Assembly (NCBI GenBank): GCA_046074525.1
Contig: JBJTOK010000047.1
Span: forward strand, 12,108-76,107
DNA length: 64,000 nt
Source: JAHEZL01 sp046074525
GTDB lineage: Bacteria > Bacteroidota > Bacteroidia > Flavobacteriales_C > GCA-002722245
Direction: 5' to 3'
Below the pieces are notes generated by a model, which did no database searches, was not told the origin of the DNA, and saw nothing but the letters and a program-made list of their open reading frames with translations. Shown here in pieces: positions 32,338 to 41,801 of this stretch (positions are counted from its first letter, which is position 1; each line of letters opens with the position of its first letter). The translations under genes and the position numbers were made by a program.

Positions 32338-33187
32338 ACTTTTCCTGGAAGCGTTTTTTGATGTAGAAACTGATGCTGTTGAGCAGGAAAGTGAAAACAA
32401 ACAGGGTCACTCCTGCAGCAAAAATAGTTTGGTATTCAATAGAGTTTTGAGGTACGTCCCCGGTGCTCATATTCACGATGAAAGCTGTAATGGTAGCAAC
32501 AGTTTCACGCGGATCGGCAGTGAGGTTGGCCATGTTTCCGGCAGCAACAGTAACAATCATTGTTTCGCCTACAGCCCTTGCAAAGGCGAGGATAATAGAA
32601 ACAATAATTCCCGAAGAAGCGGCAGGTAAAATAACGTTGAAAGAAGTTTGCAATCGTGTGGCACCCATTCCGTAAGAACCTTCGCGCAGTGATTTAGGCA
32701 CAGCGTACAGGGCATCTTCACTCAAGGAGGAAATCATCGGGATGATCATGATGCCCATCACCAATCCGGCGCTGAGCGCGTTGAATCCGGCGAGGTTGGG
32801 AATGTATTGCTGCAAAAAAGGAGTCACCACTGTTAAGGCAAAAAAACCATACACTACGGTAGGGATGGCCGCCAGGATTTCCAGCAAGGGTTTAATATAA
32901 TACCTGAATTTTTTAGGAGCGTATTCGCTGAGGTAAATCGCGATGGTAATTCCCATGGGAATAGCAATTGCCATGGCAATGATAGTAGTCATTAAAGTTC
33001 CTGATAAGAGGGGAAGGATACCGAAATGTTTTTCATCGGCTACGGTCGGACTCCATTTCGTATCGGTAAGGAAATCCAGCAGGGAAACATGCTGGAAGAA
33101 GTTATAGCTTTCAGAGAAGAGCACCCATACAATCCCTGCTGTAGTAAGGACAGTGATGATGGCGCATATCATTAAAATTCTCTTCAT
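32330..33187 (-). CDS. pstC: Phosphate ABC transporter permease PstC
   Basis: 285 aa, six membrane segments. The EAA loop is in LYAVPKSLREGSYGMGATRL. It forms the transmembrane channel with PstA. It is separated from pstS by 81 bases containing a strong hairpin. Confidence 0.95.
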   Translation of the reverse strand: MKRILMICAIITVLTTAGIVWVLFSESYNFFQHVSLLDFLTDTKWSPTVADEKHFGILPLLSGTLMTTIIAMAIAIPMGITIAIYLSEYAPKKFRYYIKPLLEILAAIPTVVYGFFALTVVTPFLQQYIPNLAGFNALSAGLVMGIMIIPMISSLSEDALYAVPKSLREGSYGMGATRLQTSFNVILPAASSGIIVSIILAFARAVGETMIVTVAAGNMANLTADPRETVATITAFIVNMSTGDVPQNSIEYQTIFAAGVTLFVFTFLLNSISFYIKKRFQEKYD

Positions 33188-33211
33188 TACTCAGTTGTTC
33201 TTTTTAACAGC

Positions 33212-33244
33212 GAAACCTGCCACCAAAAATCGGCGGCAGGTTTC
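33212..33244 (-). promoter_or_regulatory. Intercistronic hairpin between pstS and pstC
   Basis: GAAACCTGCC(ACC) pairs with GGCGGCAGGTTTC, a 13-bp stem with one mismatch and a 7-base loop. No U-tract follows on the minus strand, so it is more likely an RNA-stability or partial attenuation element giving more PstS than PstCAB, as in many binding-protein operons. Confidence 0.6.
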
Positions 33245-33268
33245 AAAGATAGAATTTAATCTAAATTT

Positions 33269-34231
33269 TTATTTCAGTCCTTTTACAAACGCGTCCCATT
33301 TTGCAATTTCTTCTTTGTATTTGTCGGCAGGAAGTGCAACATAATGAGCTTCTTTCACCAGCTCAGGAGCTTTGGTCATATAGTACTGAACGAAAGCAAC
33401 TACTTCTGGTTTCTTTGCAGATTCTTCGCTTACATAGATGAAGAGCGGGCGGGAAAGTGGAGCATAAGTTCCATCCATGATGGTAGTTTCGTTTGGTGTA
33501 ACAGCACCCGCACCATTGTCTACTGCAACAATTTTAAGTTTGGTTTTGTTGCTTTCATAGTAACCGTATCCGAAGAAGCCCAAAGCATATTTATCGCCGG
33601 CAACACCTTGTACCAATTGATTGTCATTTTCGCTGGCGTTGTAATCTGTACGGCAGGCGCCTTTTTTTCCATTGATGGCTTCAGTGAAATACTCGAAAGT
33701 GCCAGATTCGTGACCCGCTCCGTGGAGGTTGATAGGCTCATTAGGCCATTCTTTGCGGATTTGGTTCCATTTCTTGATTTTACCTTCAGCAGCTGGTTCC
33801 CAAATCATTTTGAGTTCGGCAACAGTAATGCTGGTGAGCCAGGTGTTTTGTGGGTTAACAACGATGGATAAGCCATCTTTACCAATTTCGAGTCCGAGGT
33901 ATTTAACACCCAAACTGTCGCATTCGTGAGCCTCAGCATCTTTGATGGTTCTAGAAGCATCGCAGACATCAATTTCTTTTCTGATGAATTTCTTGAAACC
34001 GCTGCCTGTTCCACCACCACCAACTGCCAGTTTTACGCCAGGATTTTCTGCTTTGAAATCTTCTACCACCAATTCAGTGATAGGCTGAACAGTGCTTGAC
34101 CCATCGATATTTACGCTTCCTGAAAGTGCTACTACTGAATCTCCTCCTTCAGTTTTACCGTCTCCGCTTCCTCCGCCACAGGCGCTGAATATTGTGGTTA
34201 ATGCCAATGCTGATACAAATAATCTTTTCAT
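33269..34231 (-). CDS. pstS: Phosphate-binding lipoprotein PstS
   Basis: 320 aa with a lipoprotein signal (MKRLFVSALALTTIFSACGG, Cys at residue 18) and a Gly/Ser linker. The phosphate-binding segments are present: NIDGSSTVQPITELVVEDF, GGGGTGSGFKKFIRKEIDVCDASR (in parts), and GAGHESGTFEYFTEAI. It captures phosphate in the periplasm for PstCAB. First gene of the pst operon. Confidence 0.95.
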   Translation of the reverse strand: MKRLFVSALALTTIFSACGGGSGDGKTEGGDSVVALSGSVNIDGSSTVQPITELVVEDFKAENPGVKLAVGGGGTGSGFKKFIRKEIDVCDASRTIKDAEAHECDSLGVKYLGLEIGKDGLSIVVNPQNTWLTSITVAELKMIWEPAAEGKIKKWNQIRKEWPNEPINLHGAGHESGTFEYFTEAINGKKGACRTDYNASENDNQLVQGVAGDKYALGFFGYGYYESNKTKLKIVAVDNGAGAVTPNETTIMDGTYAPLSRPLFIYVSEESAKKPEVVAFVQYYMTKAPELVKEAHYVALPADKYKEEIAKWDAFVKGLK

Positions 34232-34312
34232 ATTCTAATTAAGTTTAATGCAACGAAAATAGGAAGTAATTTATCCTTCTGCTGTCGTTCAATGTTAAGT
34301 AATAGTTAACTT

Positions 34313-35536
34313 TTAGTAGTTTACCTGCAATTGAATTCTTAATAAGTTTCCAACTTGTTGGTTTACAGGTTTTTTAGAGTCTTCGAAAATTCTGTTGGAA
34401 ATATCGTAAGCTACCGTCAGCTCAAAGTTTTTGTAAGGAAGCCACTCTACTCCGAACTCGGTTTCATGTACCATATACTTGCGCGCATCGAGCTCGTGTT
34501 TTTTGCCCCCCTGGTAGTACTGGTAACGCACATAAGGAGTAATAGTTTGTTTGGCCAAATCCAGTTTATAGCTTCCCTGTATGTAACCACCCTTCAAAGG
34601 CTGAAGAGTAATAGTGCCTGTGGCGGGATCGAAACAAGGACCATTTCCTACAGTGTATTCGGCCTGGATTCCAAAAGGTTTTGGATACAATACTGTTGTA
34701 ACGCCGGCTCTCTGATCGATGAATTCTCTTGCAGTAGTTTTAGTGGTATTCACGCTTTCCAGAGTATAAATACCTGAATAAGCCTGGATGCCCGCTTCAA
34801 AAATCTGCTTGTTCTTGAATTCAAAAGGATAACTCGCTTTGGCCACATAGTGGAAGAAAGGATTTAAATCCGCACGGTTCATGGTTTGACCGGTATAAAT
34901 ACCGAAAGCCAATACTCCATAGTCGCCCGAGCCTTTGAGTCCGTCTTTCACTAGGGATTTGAAACGTTTTTTAATTTTTTCAGGCGTATAATAAAGGATC
35001 ATTCCAAGGTCGCGTTCATTCCAAAGTGCACTGTTCAGGGCATCGGAACGATCAAGAGCTACGCGATTCTGGCTCGATTGCATGTTGTCGAATCCGAAAG
35101 GGATTTTCTGTAAGCCGCTTCTTAACCACACTTGATTTTTTTTGTCGAGGCCTAAATCAAAATAAGCATCGCGAAGCTGGAAAAATCCGCCTACCGAACC
35201 ACTGCTGGTAGTTACCGAGTTAGCCAGATCTCCTTGAATATAAAAGTAAACATGTTCATGAACCTGTCCGCTGAATTTCCAGCGGGCGCGGCGGATCAAA
35301 AGGCTACCACCGTCACCAACAGATTTATCACCTTGTTCCATTTTAAGGTTCTTGTTGGTTTCAAGCAAACGGCTGTAACGTATTTGGGTGTAGCCTCCAA
35401 ATTCAATTTTATCATACCAGTGAGCTTTCTTCTCTTCTGGTTTTTTTTCTACTGCTTTTGCAGAATCATTTTGAGCAATGGCTGAAGTGGATATCATTAA
35501 TCCCAGGGCAGCACTTAACAGGTGTTTTACATTCAT
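34313..35536 (-). CDS. Phosphate-selective porin (OprP/OprO family)
   Basis: About 407 aa from the ATG at 35536 (MNVKHLLSAALGLMISTSAIAQ, a clear signal peptide). The mature protein alternates as an outer-membrane beta-barrel and ends in Tyr (LLRIQLQVNY), usual for Bam substrates. Typical blocks are RRARWKFSGQVHEHVYFYIQGD (in parts), LRDAYFDLG and SQNRVALDRSDALN. Position upstream of pstS and divergent to phoB supports a role in phosphate uptake across the outer membrane. Confidence 0.88.
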   Translation of the reverse strand: MNVKHLLSAALGLMISTSAIAQNDSAKAVEKKPEEKKAHWYDKIEFGGYTQIRYSRLLETNKNLKMEQGDKSVGDGGSLLIRRARWKFSGQVHEHVYFYIQGDLANSVTTSSGSVGGFFQLRDAYFDLGLDKKNQVWLRSGLQKIPFGFDNMQSSQNRVALDRSDALNSALWNERDLGMILYYTPEKIKKRFKSLVKDGLKGSGDYGVLAFGIYTGQTMNRADLNPFFHYVAKASYPFEFKNKQIFEAGIQAYSGIYTLESVNTTKTTAREFIDQRAGVTTVLYPKPFGIQAEYTVGNGPCFDPATGTITLQPLKGGYIQGSYKLDLAKQTITPYVRYQYYQGGKKHELDARKYMVHETEFGVEWLPYKNFELTVAYDISNRIFEDSKKPVNQQVGNLLRIQLQVNY

Positions 35537-35698
35537 CTTACATTGATTTAACTTCGGCAAATCTATTTCAACAATTTCCGAACAACGTTAACAAAAGGTT
35601 AAGCAATGGTTAACCTTGTGTAAGTGCTTGATCCTCCTTTCAACTGTACTTAATTTAGAGCAAGTGTTATTTAAAAATGTATTTTTGAAAAGAGAACT

Positions 35699-36397
35699 AT
35701 GGAAGCATTAAAGGAGAAAATATTGATTGTGGACGACGACAGAGATATTCTGGAGTTTCTCTCTTACAATTTGAAAAAGGAAGGTTTTGAAGTGTTTAAG
35801 GCCGATAATGGGAAAATAGCTGTGCAGACTGCCCTGAAAGAATTGCCGGATTTGATTTTGCTGGATGTGATGATGCCCGAAATGGATGGCATTGAAACCT
35901 GTTATCAGCTGCGTGAAAAGGCTGAATTGAAGAATGTAGTGATTGCTTTTCTTACTGCGCGCAATGAAGATTATTCGGAAATTTCGGGACTGGAAGCTGG
36001 TGCCGATGATTATATTTCAAAGCCCGTTCGTCCGCGCGTACTCGTTAGCCGCATCAAGGCTCTGTTGCGTCGAAAAGGAAAAGGCGAGGCGGTGGAGATA
36101 GCCAGTGAAACTTCTATTAAAATCGACAGCATACGCTATCTCGCGTTTAAAAATGGCGAAGAAATTATTTTGCCCCGCAAGGAATTTGAATTGCTGAAAC
36201 TCTTATTGTCGGAACCAGGAAAGGTTTTTCTTCGGAACGAAATACTCGATAAAGTATGGGGAACCGAAGTGGTGGTGGGCGACCGCACCATTGATGTCCA
36301 CATCCGTAAATTGCGCGAAAAAGTGGGAGATGATTATATTGTAACCGTAAAGGGCGTTGGCTATAAATACGAAGAACAAAACGATGAACTTCTCTGA
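35699..36397 (+). CDS. phoB: PhoB-type response regulator
   Basis: 232 aa, OmpR/PhoB family. Receiver with D12/D13, phospho-acceptor D56 (LILLDVMMP), T86 and K108 (DDYISKPVRP). The winged-helix DNA-binding domain spans about 130-228 (RKEFELLKLLLSEPGKVFLR, DRTIDVHIRKLREKVGDDY). It overlaps phoR by 14 bases. Its place beside the porin-pst operon points to Pho regulation. A TATTTTTG box at about 35678-35685 may be its -7 element; no good -33 box is seen. Confidence 0.93.
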   Translation: MEALKEKILIVDDDRDILEFLSYNLKKEGFEVFKADNGKIAVQTALKELPDLILLDVMMPEMDGIETCYQLREKAELKNVVIAFLTARNEDYSEISGLEAGADDYISKPVRPRVLVSRIKALLRRKGKGEAVEIASETSIKIDSIRYLAFKNGEEIILPRKEFELLKLLLSEPGKVFLRNEILDKVWGTEVVVGDRTIDVHIRKLREKVGDDYIVTVKGVGYKYEEQNDELL

Positions 36398-37427
36398 TCC
36401 AAAAAAACTGGTTCTGGCATTATCAGTGACTATTACGGCACTATATGCCGTTCTTGTTTTTATTTTTTTTCCTGCCGGAATCATCGTTTACAAAATCGTG
36501 AGTGCTTTGCTGTTTTTCTTGCTGGTGTATTTGTTCACTTATTATCTTTTTAAAAAATTCATCGTCGATAAAATCAAAGGCATTTACAAAAACATTACTT
36601 CACACAAATCCGATGAATTGTTTGAAGCAGATATACAGCGCTCCTGGCAGGACAATCCACTGGAAGAGGCCAATCAGAAGGTAGGCCGCTGGAGTGAAAA
36701 GCAGAAAATAGAAATTGCTACTTTGCAGAAACAGGAACAGTTCCGGCGTGAGTTTTTGGGCAATGTGGCGCATGAACTGAAAACACCATTGTTCAATATG
36801 CAGGGTTACATTCTCACTTTGCTTGATGGTGGGATGGAGGATGAAAATATTAATGTGGATTACCTGAAGCGCGCAGCCAACAATGCTGAGCGCATGATTT
36901 CCATTATTGAGGATCTTGATGAAATTTCACGGTTGGATTCAGGAGAAATTCCCTTGCACAAGAGTTCTTTTAGTATTACCGAGTTGGTGGTGGAAGTTTT
37001 CCATTCCCTGGAAATTCAGGCGAAGAAGAAAAGTATCGAATTAAAATTCGAGAAAGAAAAACCAAAGGATATATGGGTGATTGCCGACAAGGATAAAATC
37101 CGACAAGTATTGGTAAACCTCATCTCCAATGCCTTGAAGTATGGTATCCAGGGTGGATGGGTGAAGGTGCAGTTTACTGATTTGGAAGACGCAGTGATGA
37201 TAGAAGTGGAAGACAATGGCATTGGCATTGAAGAAAAACATTTGCCGCGCTTATTTGAACGTTTTTATCGCGTAGATGAGAGTCGCAGTCGCGAACTTGG
37301 CGGTTCTGGTTTAGGACTCGCTATTGTAAAGCATACTATTGAAGCGCATCAGCAGAAGATAGGGGTGCGCAGTTCAGTGAAATCCGGAAGCGTATTTCAC
37401 TTTACTCTGGAGAAGAAAAAGAAGTAA
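36384..37427 (+). CDS. phoR: PhoR-type sensor histidine kinase
   Basis: 347 aa from the ATG at 36384 (MNFSDPKKLV). Two N-terminal membrane helices (about 8-32 and 36-55) with almost no periplasmic loop, as in PhoR kinases that sense through the Pst/PhoU complex. HisKA with H130 in FLGNVAHELKTPLFNMQGY; HATPase with N-box NLISNALKYG, G1 VEDNGIGIEE and G2 GGSGLGLAIVKH. No PAS domain is evident. Pairs with phoB. Confidence 0.94.
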   Translation: MNFSDPKKLVLALSVTITALYAVLVFIFFPAGIIVYKIVSALLFFLLVYLFTYYLFKKFIVDKIKGIYKNITSHKSDELFEADIQRSWQDNPLEEANQKVGRWSEKQKIEIATLQKQEQFRREFLGNVAHELKTPLFNMQGYILTLLDGGMEDENINVDYLKRAANNAERMISIIEDLDEISRLDSGEIPLHKSSFSITELVVEVFHSLEIQAKKKSIELKFEKEKPKDIWVIADKDKIRQVLVNLISNALKYGIQGGWVKVQFTDLEDAVMIEVEDNGIGIEEKHLPRLFERFYRVDESRSRELGGSGLGLAIVKHTIEAHQQKIGVRSSVKSGSVFHFTLEKKKK

Positions 37428-37477
37428 CTCCGCTTCGTCACCTCCTGCATACAATCCACTCGTTACCTCTTTACGTC

Positions 37478-37650
37478 ATTACCCCAATCGTCATTGGTAA
37501 ATTTTCGTGCCCAAAATGAAGCAACCTCCTCGTGGTTTTGAGTATGTCTCACGAAGGAAGGACCTATCGTTCCTCATGTCATCTTCTTTTCCAAAGAAGC
37601 TAAGACTTACTTTTTTGTCTTGAAACAAAAAAGTAAGCAAGAAAATTCAA
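37478..37650. repeat. Dispersed repeat, copy 2
   Basis: Contains TCGTCATTGG, AAAATGAAGCAACCTCCTCG, GAAGGACCTATCG, and CCAAAGAAGCTAAGACTTAC, the same block order as copy 1 at 27533. It ends with a hairpin TTACTTTTTTGTCTTGAAACAAAAAAGTAA-like pair (CTTACTTTTTTGT / ACAAAAAAGTAAG). It fills most of the 328-bp gap after phoR; nothing else is seen. Confidence 0.78.
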
Positions 37651-37755
37651 GAGCTAAGAGATGTCTTCCGCCCGAAGTTACCAGTCCATTCGCAACTTTA
37701 CTCGTACTCCCTCTCACGCTGATTCTCTCTGGCGCACTTTTTTACTCTTTTTGTC

Positions 37756-38304
37756 ATGAAATTCCTCACCGCAATATTTATTGTTTTTCTCTGTGACTCT
37801 CTTGGTGCACAGGACACCGCCACTGTTACGATACCAATTAAGCAAGGCTTTAAGCAATGGACCAAACCCGAAATGGCTGGGCGTTTCGGTATAGGAATAC
37901 AGAAGGCATTTTATACCGAATTTGGGGTGTCGGGCTACAGTTTTTATTACAATGACCGTATTTATTCATCGGCCACATACTATGGAGCTTTCGAATGGTC
38001 GCAGCCCAAAGATGTATATGGTTTCAAAGTGGGTTATGAGGCCAATGCCAGTTTGCTGGCCCTCGGTTTTGAAAGCAAATACCAATTCAATCGCGAAAAC
38101 CATGATTTAGTACTTACACCTAAAGTTGGCATTGGTGTTTTGGGCATTTTCAATATTTTTTATGGCTACAATATTTCCCTCAATAATCGACCATTTGATT
38201 CTATCGGTCCGCACCAGGTCTCTATGATTTTCAACTTCAACAAAAAGATGTTCAACCGCTACCAGCCTAAGAACCAAAGCTCGCCTCCTTTGCCAGGACC
38301 TTGA
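37756..38304 (+). CDS. Hypothetical exported protein, beta-barrel-like
   Basis: 182 aa with a signal peptide (MKFLTAIFIVFLCDSLGAQ). The mature part is a run of amphipathic strands (FGIGIQKAFYTEFGVSGYSFYY, GFKVGYEANASLLALGFESKY, HDLVLTPKVGIGVLGIF; each given in part), suggesting a small outer-membrane or periplasmic beta protein. The Pro-rich end SSPPLPGP has no terminal aromatic residue. No family recognised. It converges with coaD. Confidence 0.68.
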   Translation: MKFLTAIFIVFLCDSLGAQDTATVTIPIKQGFKQWTKPEMAGRFGIGIQKAFYTEFGVSGYSFYYNDRIYSSATYYGAFEWSQPKDVYGFKVGYEANASLLALGFESKYQFNRENHDLVLTPKVGIGVLGIFNIFYGYNISLNNRPFDSIGPHQVSMIFNFNKKMFNRYQPKNQSSPPLPGP

Positions 38305-38316
38305 TTTTAGTAAGGT

Positions 38317-38829
38317 CTACACTTTCGGATGCTGCATAGGTTTTAAATTTTCTAATTTTCTTTCTAGAGCTATTCTCACTCCCAGGGGAGCGTAGCTTTC
38401 AATATTTCCACCGGCCAATACAATTGCCTTTACAGCACCTGAGCTGATAAAACGTAATGACGCAGATGCTGGAATAAAAAGTGAGTCCAGTTCAGGATTT
38501 TGATTTTTATTGATTTCGTGTAAAGTTCTTTCATATTCATAGTCTTCAATATTTCGGAGTCCTTTTAAATTAACAGTAATATTTTCCTGCTTTGCGAAAT
38601 GACTGAACATGCCTTCGAAAGTTTTTATCTGCACATTGTTGAGGTGTGCGAGCGCCTCTATAGTAAGCTTTTCCCTTTCTTCAAGAGAAAATAGATGTTT
38701 TTTGGCTGGATTTTGGCCGATAGCCACAACAACATGATTGAAAATTTTGGCAGCTCTTTCAATAATATCAATATGTCCGTAGGTAATCGGATCGGCAGAA
38801 AAAGCATAAATTGCGCTTCCTTTTTTCAT
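38317..38829 (-). CDS. coaD: Phosphopantetheine adenylyltransferase
   Basis: 170 aa nucleotidyltransferase. Makes dephospho-CoA from 4'-phosphopantetheine and ATP. The T/HxGH motif is TYGH in ADPITYGHIDIIERA, and NLKGLRNIEDYEYE and FISSGAVKAI match conserved CoaD segments. The first strand reads YAFSADPIT rather than the usual PGSFDPIT, so it is a somewhat divergent member. It starts 1 base after the HD-domain gene stops. Confidence 0.82.
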   Translation of the reverse strand: MKKGSAIYAFSADPITYGHIDIIERAAKIFNHVVVAIGQNPAKKHLFSLEEREKLTIEALAHLNNVQIKTFEGMFSHFAKQENITVNLKGLRNIEDYEYERTLHEINKNQNPELDSLFIPASASLRFISSGAVKAIVLAGGNIESYAPLGVRIALERKLENLKPMQHPKV

Positions 38830-38830
38830 A

Positions 38831-39451
38831 CTATTCTTGTTTTAATTCATTGGAAATATTGGTTCTCGCCCGTTGTTCATAGCGCTCCATGAATTCGTTG
38901 CTCTGGAATATCTTTTCTTTACTGAGCAGGCTTTCCATTGCTTTTCTTCTCCCTGGGCGATAAAGGATATCGGGGTATTTAGCGTATTCCTTGCGTATTT
39001 TTTCTGTGTATTGAAGGTATTCCTCTTCCGTGCTTCCAAGAATCTGTAGATCAAGGTCGCAAAATAGTTTTTGTAAATCATCGCCTTTTTCTGAATTGTG
39101 ATTTTGGGTGATTAAGATAGTTTGTGAAACCCATGCGCAGAAACCATTGTCAAATCCAATTTCCCTCAAATCTTTTTGCGCAAGTGCAGCGCTTTTTTCT
39201 TCATTTTTTTTATCTCCCGGATTATATACTGCATCGTGGTAAAGTGTAGTGATGAATAACTTGTCCTTATCCTGTTGATTAAGCTTCAATTCCTCAATGT
39301 TTTTTAGGATGAAAGAGATATGCTGCCAGTTATGATAATGACGGTGCTTTTCGCTGTATCGGAGATGTAATTGCTCAAATTTCCGTTCGCAAAGTTCTTT
39401 CTTATTGTGGCTTTTGCATGCCAACAGCCATAGGTCTTTTATTTTTTCCAT
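38831..39451 (-). CDS. HD-superfamily metal-dependent hydrolase
   Basis: 206 aa from the ATG at 39451 (MEKIKDLWLLA). It has RHYHNWQHISF near residue 45, the YHDAVYNPG motif with the HD pair, and a conserved NEEKSAALA block. This matches the 'predicted metal-dependent HD superfamily phosphohydrolase' family; substrate unknown. It is coupled to coaD, which suggests but does not prove a nucleotide or phosphopantetheine-related role. Confidence 0.85.
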   Translation of the reverse strand: MEKIKDLWLLACKSHNKKELCERKFEQLHLRYSEKHRHYHNWQHISFILKNIEELKLNQQDKDKLFITTLYHDAVYNPGDKKNEEKSAALAQKDLREIGFDNGFCAWVSQTILITQNHNSEKGDDLQKLFCDLDLQILGSTEEEYLQYTEKIRKEYAKYPDILYRPGRRKAMESLLSKEKIFQSNEFMERYEQRARTNISNELKQE

Positions 39452-39517
39452 AAGGAAGTATTGATAGTTCAAAGCTATCAACACATTTGGGGAGAGTCAT
39501 TGATGTATGATAAGATT

Positions 39518-40105
39518 TTATTTTTTCAGGAGATCTTTCCTTATCCTGCTCATCGACTCTGGTGTAATGCCTAAGTAAGAGGCAATGTAATGGTGAGGAA
39601 TACGATTCAAAAGTCCAGGATAAATTTCCATAAAAATCCTATATCTGTCACTTGCCGATTGGTATTGCAAAGACTGTATACGCTCCATAGAAAGCAAGTA
39701 GTTATTTTCGGCCATTATCCGCCCAAGCCGCTCAAAGTTTTTGCTGGTCTGGTAGAGAAAGTTGAGTTGTTGAAAATTAACTGTCAGCACTTCGCTGTCC
39801 TCCAATGCTTCTATGTTCTCGAAGGAGTTATTTTGTTTTAAAAAACTTGGGAAAGAGGAAACAAACTGATTACGTTCGGAATAATTGAAATAAGAGGTGA
39901 ATTCTTTTCCATCAACGAGCTGGTAGACCCTGAAAATGCCAGAAAGTACAAATCCTATTTCCCTGGCAATCTGACCTTCCTTTAAAATGAATTCACCTTT
40001 TTTTACCGATCGCAAAGTCGAATTTTCACCAAGAATTTTTGTGTCTTTCGAGCTGATGGGAGAAATACCATTTAATTTTTTATGTAGATGTTCAAGGGGG
40101 TTCAT
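39518..40105 (-). CDS. Crp/Fnr-family regulator
   Basis: 195 aa. Cyclic-nucleotide-binding-like beta barrel (SVKKGEFILKEGQIAREIGFVLSGIFRVY) followed by a C-terminal region with a helix-turn-helix (HHYIASYLGITPESMSRIRKDL). The cyclic-nucleotide pocket residues are not conserved, as usual for this Bacteroidota subgroup, so its ligand is unknown. Its ATG overlaps the stop of the upstream glycosyltransferase gene by 4 bases. Confidence 0.9.
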   Translation of the reverse strand: MNPLEHLHKKLNGISPISSKDTKILGENSTLRSVKKGEFILKEGQIAREIGFVLSGIFRVYQLVDGKEFTSYFNYSERNQFVSSFPSFLKQNNSFENIEALEDSEVLTVNFQQLNFLYQTSKNFERLGRIMAENNYLLSMERIQSLQYQSASDRYRIFMEIYPGLLNRIPHHYIASYLGITPESMSRIRKDLLKK

Positions 40106-41037
40106 TGATGTTTTTTCATTAAATACTCCTGTTCTGTTTGTCCGGGTGTAGCCACAAATTCAGCTTTCAATCCCAATACGTGCAAATCCATGATGCTGGA
40201 ATATCCCGATCGGCAAATTATTTTTTTACTGGAATACAAAGCCTTCACAAATTCAACGTCGTTAAGGTGATTGACTATGTTGAGTTCTCCATCACGGATT
40301 TGAATTGTGCTTTCCGGTTGTCCTGAAATAAGCAGTGTTTTCCCTTTTATTTTTGCGAATTCATTTTTCAGTTTTTCAAAAAAGAAAGTGCGTTGTGGTT
40401 CAGGACCGGAAACAATTCCAACACATTCATATATTTTTTCCCCTTCAGGATTTCCTTTGCTAAAGCGCGATTGCGGTCCGATATATTTTATGTTGTCCGG
40501 GAAGTTCTTTTTGTAATATTCATTCTTCGGATGAGAGAGATCTCCAGATAAATTGTTTTCGTCTTCATAGTCGGGAACCCAGCATTCATCGTATTTGCAG
40601 ATGAACCAACGATTTATTTTGAAAAGCATTTTTTCAAAAATGGGCGATTGAATATTTATCTGGTGGGTAATAAAAATCGAATGGATTTTCTTATTCCATA
40701 AACCATATCGATTGTCGGAAATCACAGTTTCAATAGCTTCTTCAGCAATTATTTTTTTTAGCTCCTTATGTTCCCTGTAGATGGAAAAGAGGATTTTTGG
40801 TACTTGGAAAAGCATTGCCAAAACCATCCATTTCGAGTAACTGATTCTACCTCCTTTTAGCACAATAAAGCGGCAATCAGGAAAAGTTTTTTGCAGCAAA
40901 GAGAGCGGTCCGCCATCGGCAGCAATGATTACTTCATTACCCGCCGACAGCTGTTCACGGATAATGGGAACACAGCGTGTGGCGTGTCCCAATCCCCAAT
41001 TCAGCGGCGCAACCAGTATTTTCTTTTTTTTCTTCAG
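40102..41037 (-). CDS. MurG/GT28-like glycosyltransferase, start uncertain
   Basis: About 311 aa. The N-terminal motif ILVAPLNWGLGHATRCVPII is the typical opening of this Bacteroidota glycosyltransferase family, and RSGYSSIMDL with ATPGQTEQEYL is the nucleotide-sugar site near the C-terminus. A TTG at 40992 falls inside the N-terminal motif and cannot be the start. The frame is open to a stop at 41059, with only CTG (41037) or ATT as possible starts and a run of eight A between them, so a non-standard start or an indel in the A-run is likely. The protein ends soon after QTEQEYL, shorter than I expect for the family. Confidence 0.75.
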   Translation of the reverse strand: MKKKKKILVAPLNWGLGHATRCVPIIREQLSAGNEVIIAADGGPLSLLQKTFPDCRFIVLKGGRISYSKWMVLAMLFQVPKILFSIYREHKELKKIIAEEAIETVISDNRYGLWNKKIHSIFITHQINIQSPIFEKMLFKINRWFICKYDECWVPDYEDENNLSGDLSHPKNEYYKKNFPDNIKYIGPQSRFSKGNPEGEKIYECVGIVSGPEPQRTFFFEKLKNEFAKIKGKTLLISGQPESTIQIRDGELNIVNHLNDVEFVKALYSSKKIICRSGYSSIMDLHVLGLKAEFVATPGQTEQEYLMKKHQ

Positions 41038-41080
41038 AAGCGGAAAGTCTTTTCTAATTTAGCGCAAATTAGCAAGATTA

Positions 41081-41761
41081 ATGGCGAAAAGAAAGTTACA
41101 GCGCTTTGCAGATGTTGCCACCTTTGATAACGTGGCGAAACCCACTACTGATCAGGCGATGAATGATACCTTTCCATTGAAAGGAAAATGGCATGCGGAT
41201 TTTTTTAAGAATGATCATCCTATTGTGCTGGAACTGGCTTGTGGGAAGGGGGAATACACAGTCGGACTCGCAAAAAATTATCCCGATAAAAATTTTATAG
41301 GTATTGATATCAAGGGTAACCGTCTCTGGCATGGAGCCAAGTACGCTTTGGAAAATAAGATGGCTAATGTTGGATTTTTGCGCACGAGGATTGATTTTAT
41401 CACACAATTGTTTGCTGCGGGTGAAGTCAGCGAAATATGGATCACCTTTGCAGATCCGCAAAAGGAGCGTCCACGCAAAAGACTGACCAGCGAAATGTTT
41501 TTGAATCGTTATCGTAAAATCATGGCACCCGGAGGAAAATTGAATTTGAAAACCGACAGTGATCTGTTGTATGAATTTACCAGGGAAGTGGCTGCGGAAG
41601 GCAAGTTAAAGGTAGAGGTGGATTCGGCCAATATTTACGAAGAATTGGTGCCATCGCTGGGGGGTGCGCCATTGGCGAAAGATTTATTGATACGCACTTA
41701 CTACGAAACGCGCTGGCTGGGCGAAGGGAAGAAAATTAAATTTATTTCCTTCATACCCTAG
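41081..41761 (+). CDS. trmB: tRNA (guanine-N7-)-methyltransferase
   Basis: 226 aa, methylates G46 of tRNA. SAM-binding motif VLELACGKGEYTVGLA, FIGIDIKGNR, and the TrmB-specific ITFADPQKERPRKRLT, where most homologues have FPDPW. Divergent from the glycosyltransferase gene. Confidence 0.94.
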   Translation: MAKRKLQRFADVATFDNVAKPTTDQAMNDTFPLKGKWHADFFKNDHPIVLELACGKGEYTVGLAKNYPDKNFIGIDIKGNRLWHGAKYALENKMANVGFLRTRIDFITQLFAAGEVSEIWITFADPQKERPRKRLTSEMFLNRYRKIMAPGGKLNLKTDSDLLYEFTREVAAEGKLKVEVDSANIYEELVPSLGGAPLAKDLLIRTYYETRWLGEGKKIKFISFIP

Positions 41762-41801
41762 TTTTATGGTTAATTTTGTTCACGAATTTTAATTTATTGA
41801 T

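Noticed and set aside
40990..40992. TTG at 40992 as start of the MurG-like glycosyltransferase
   Set aside because: It would cut the family's N-terminal motif (VAPLNWGLGHATR) in half; the coding signal clearly extends upstream.
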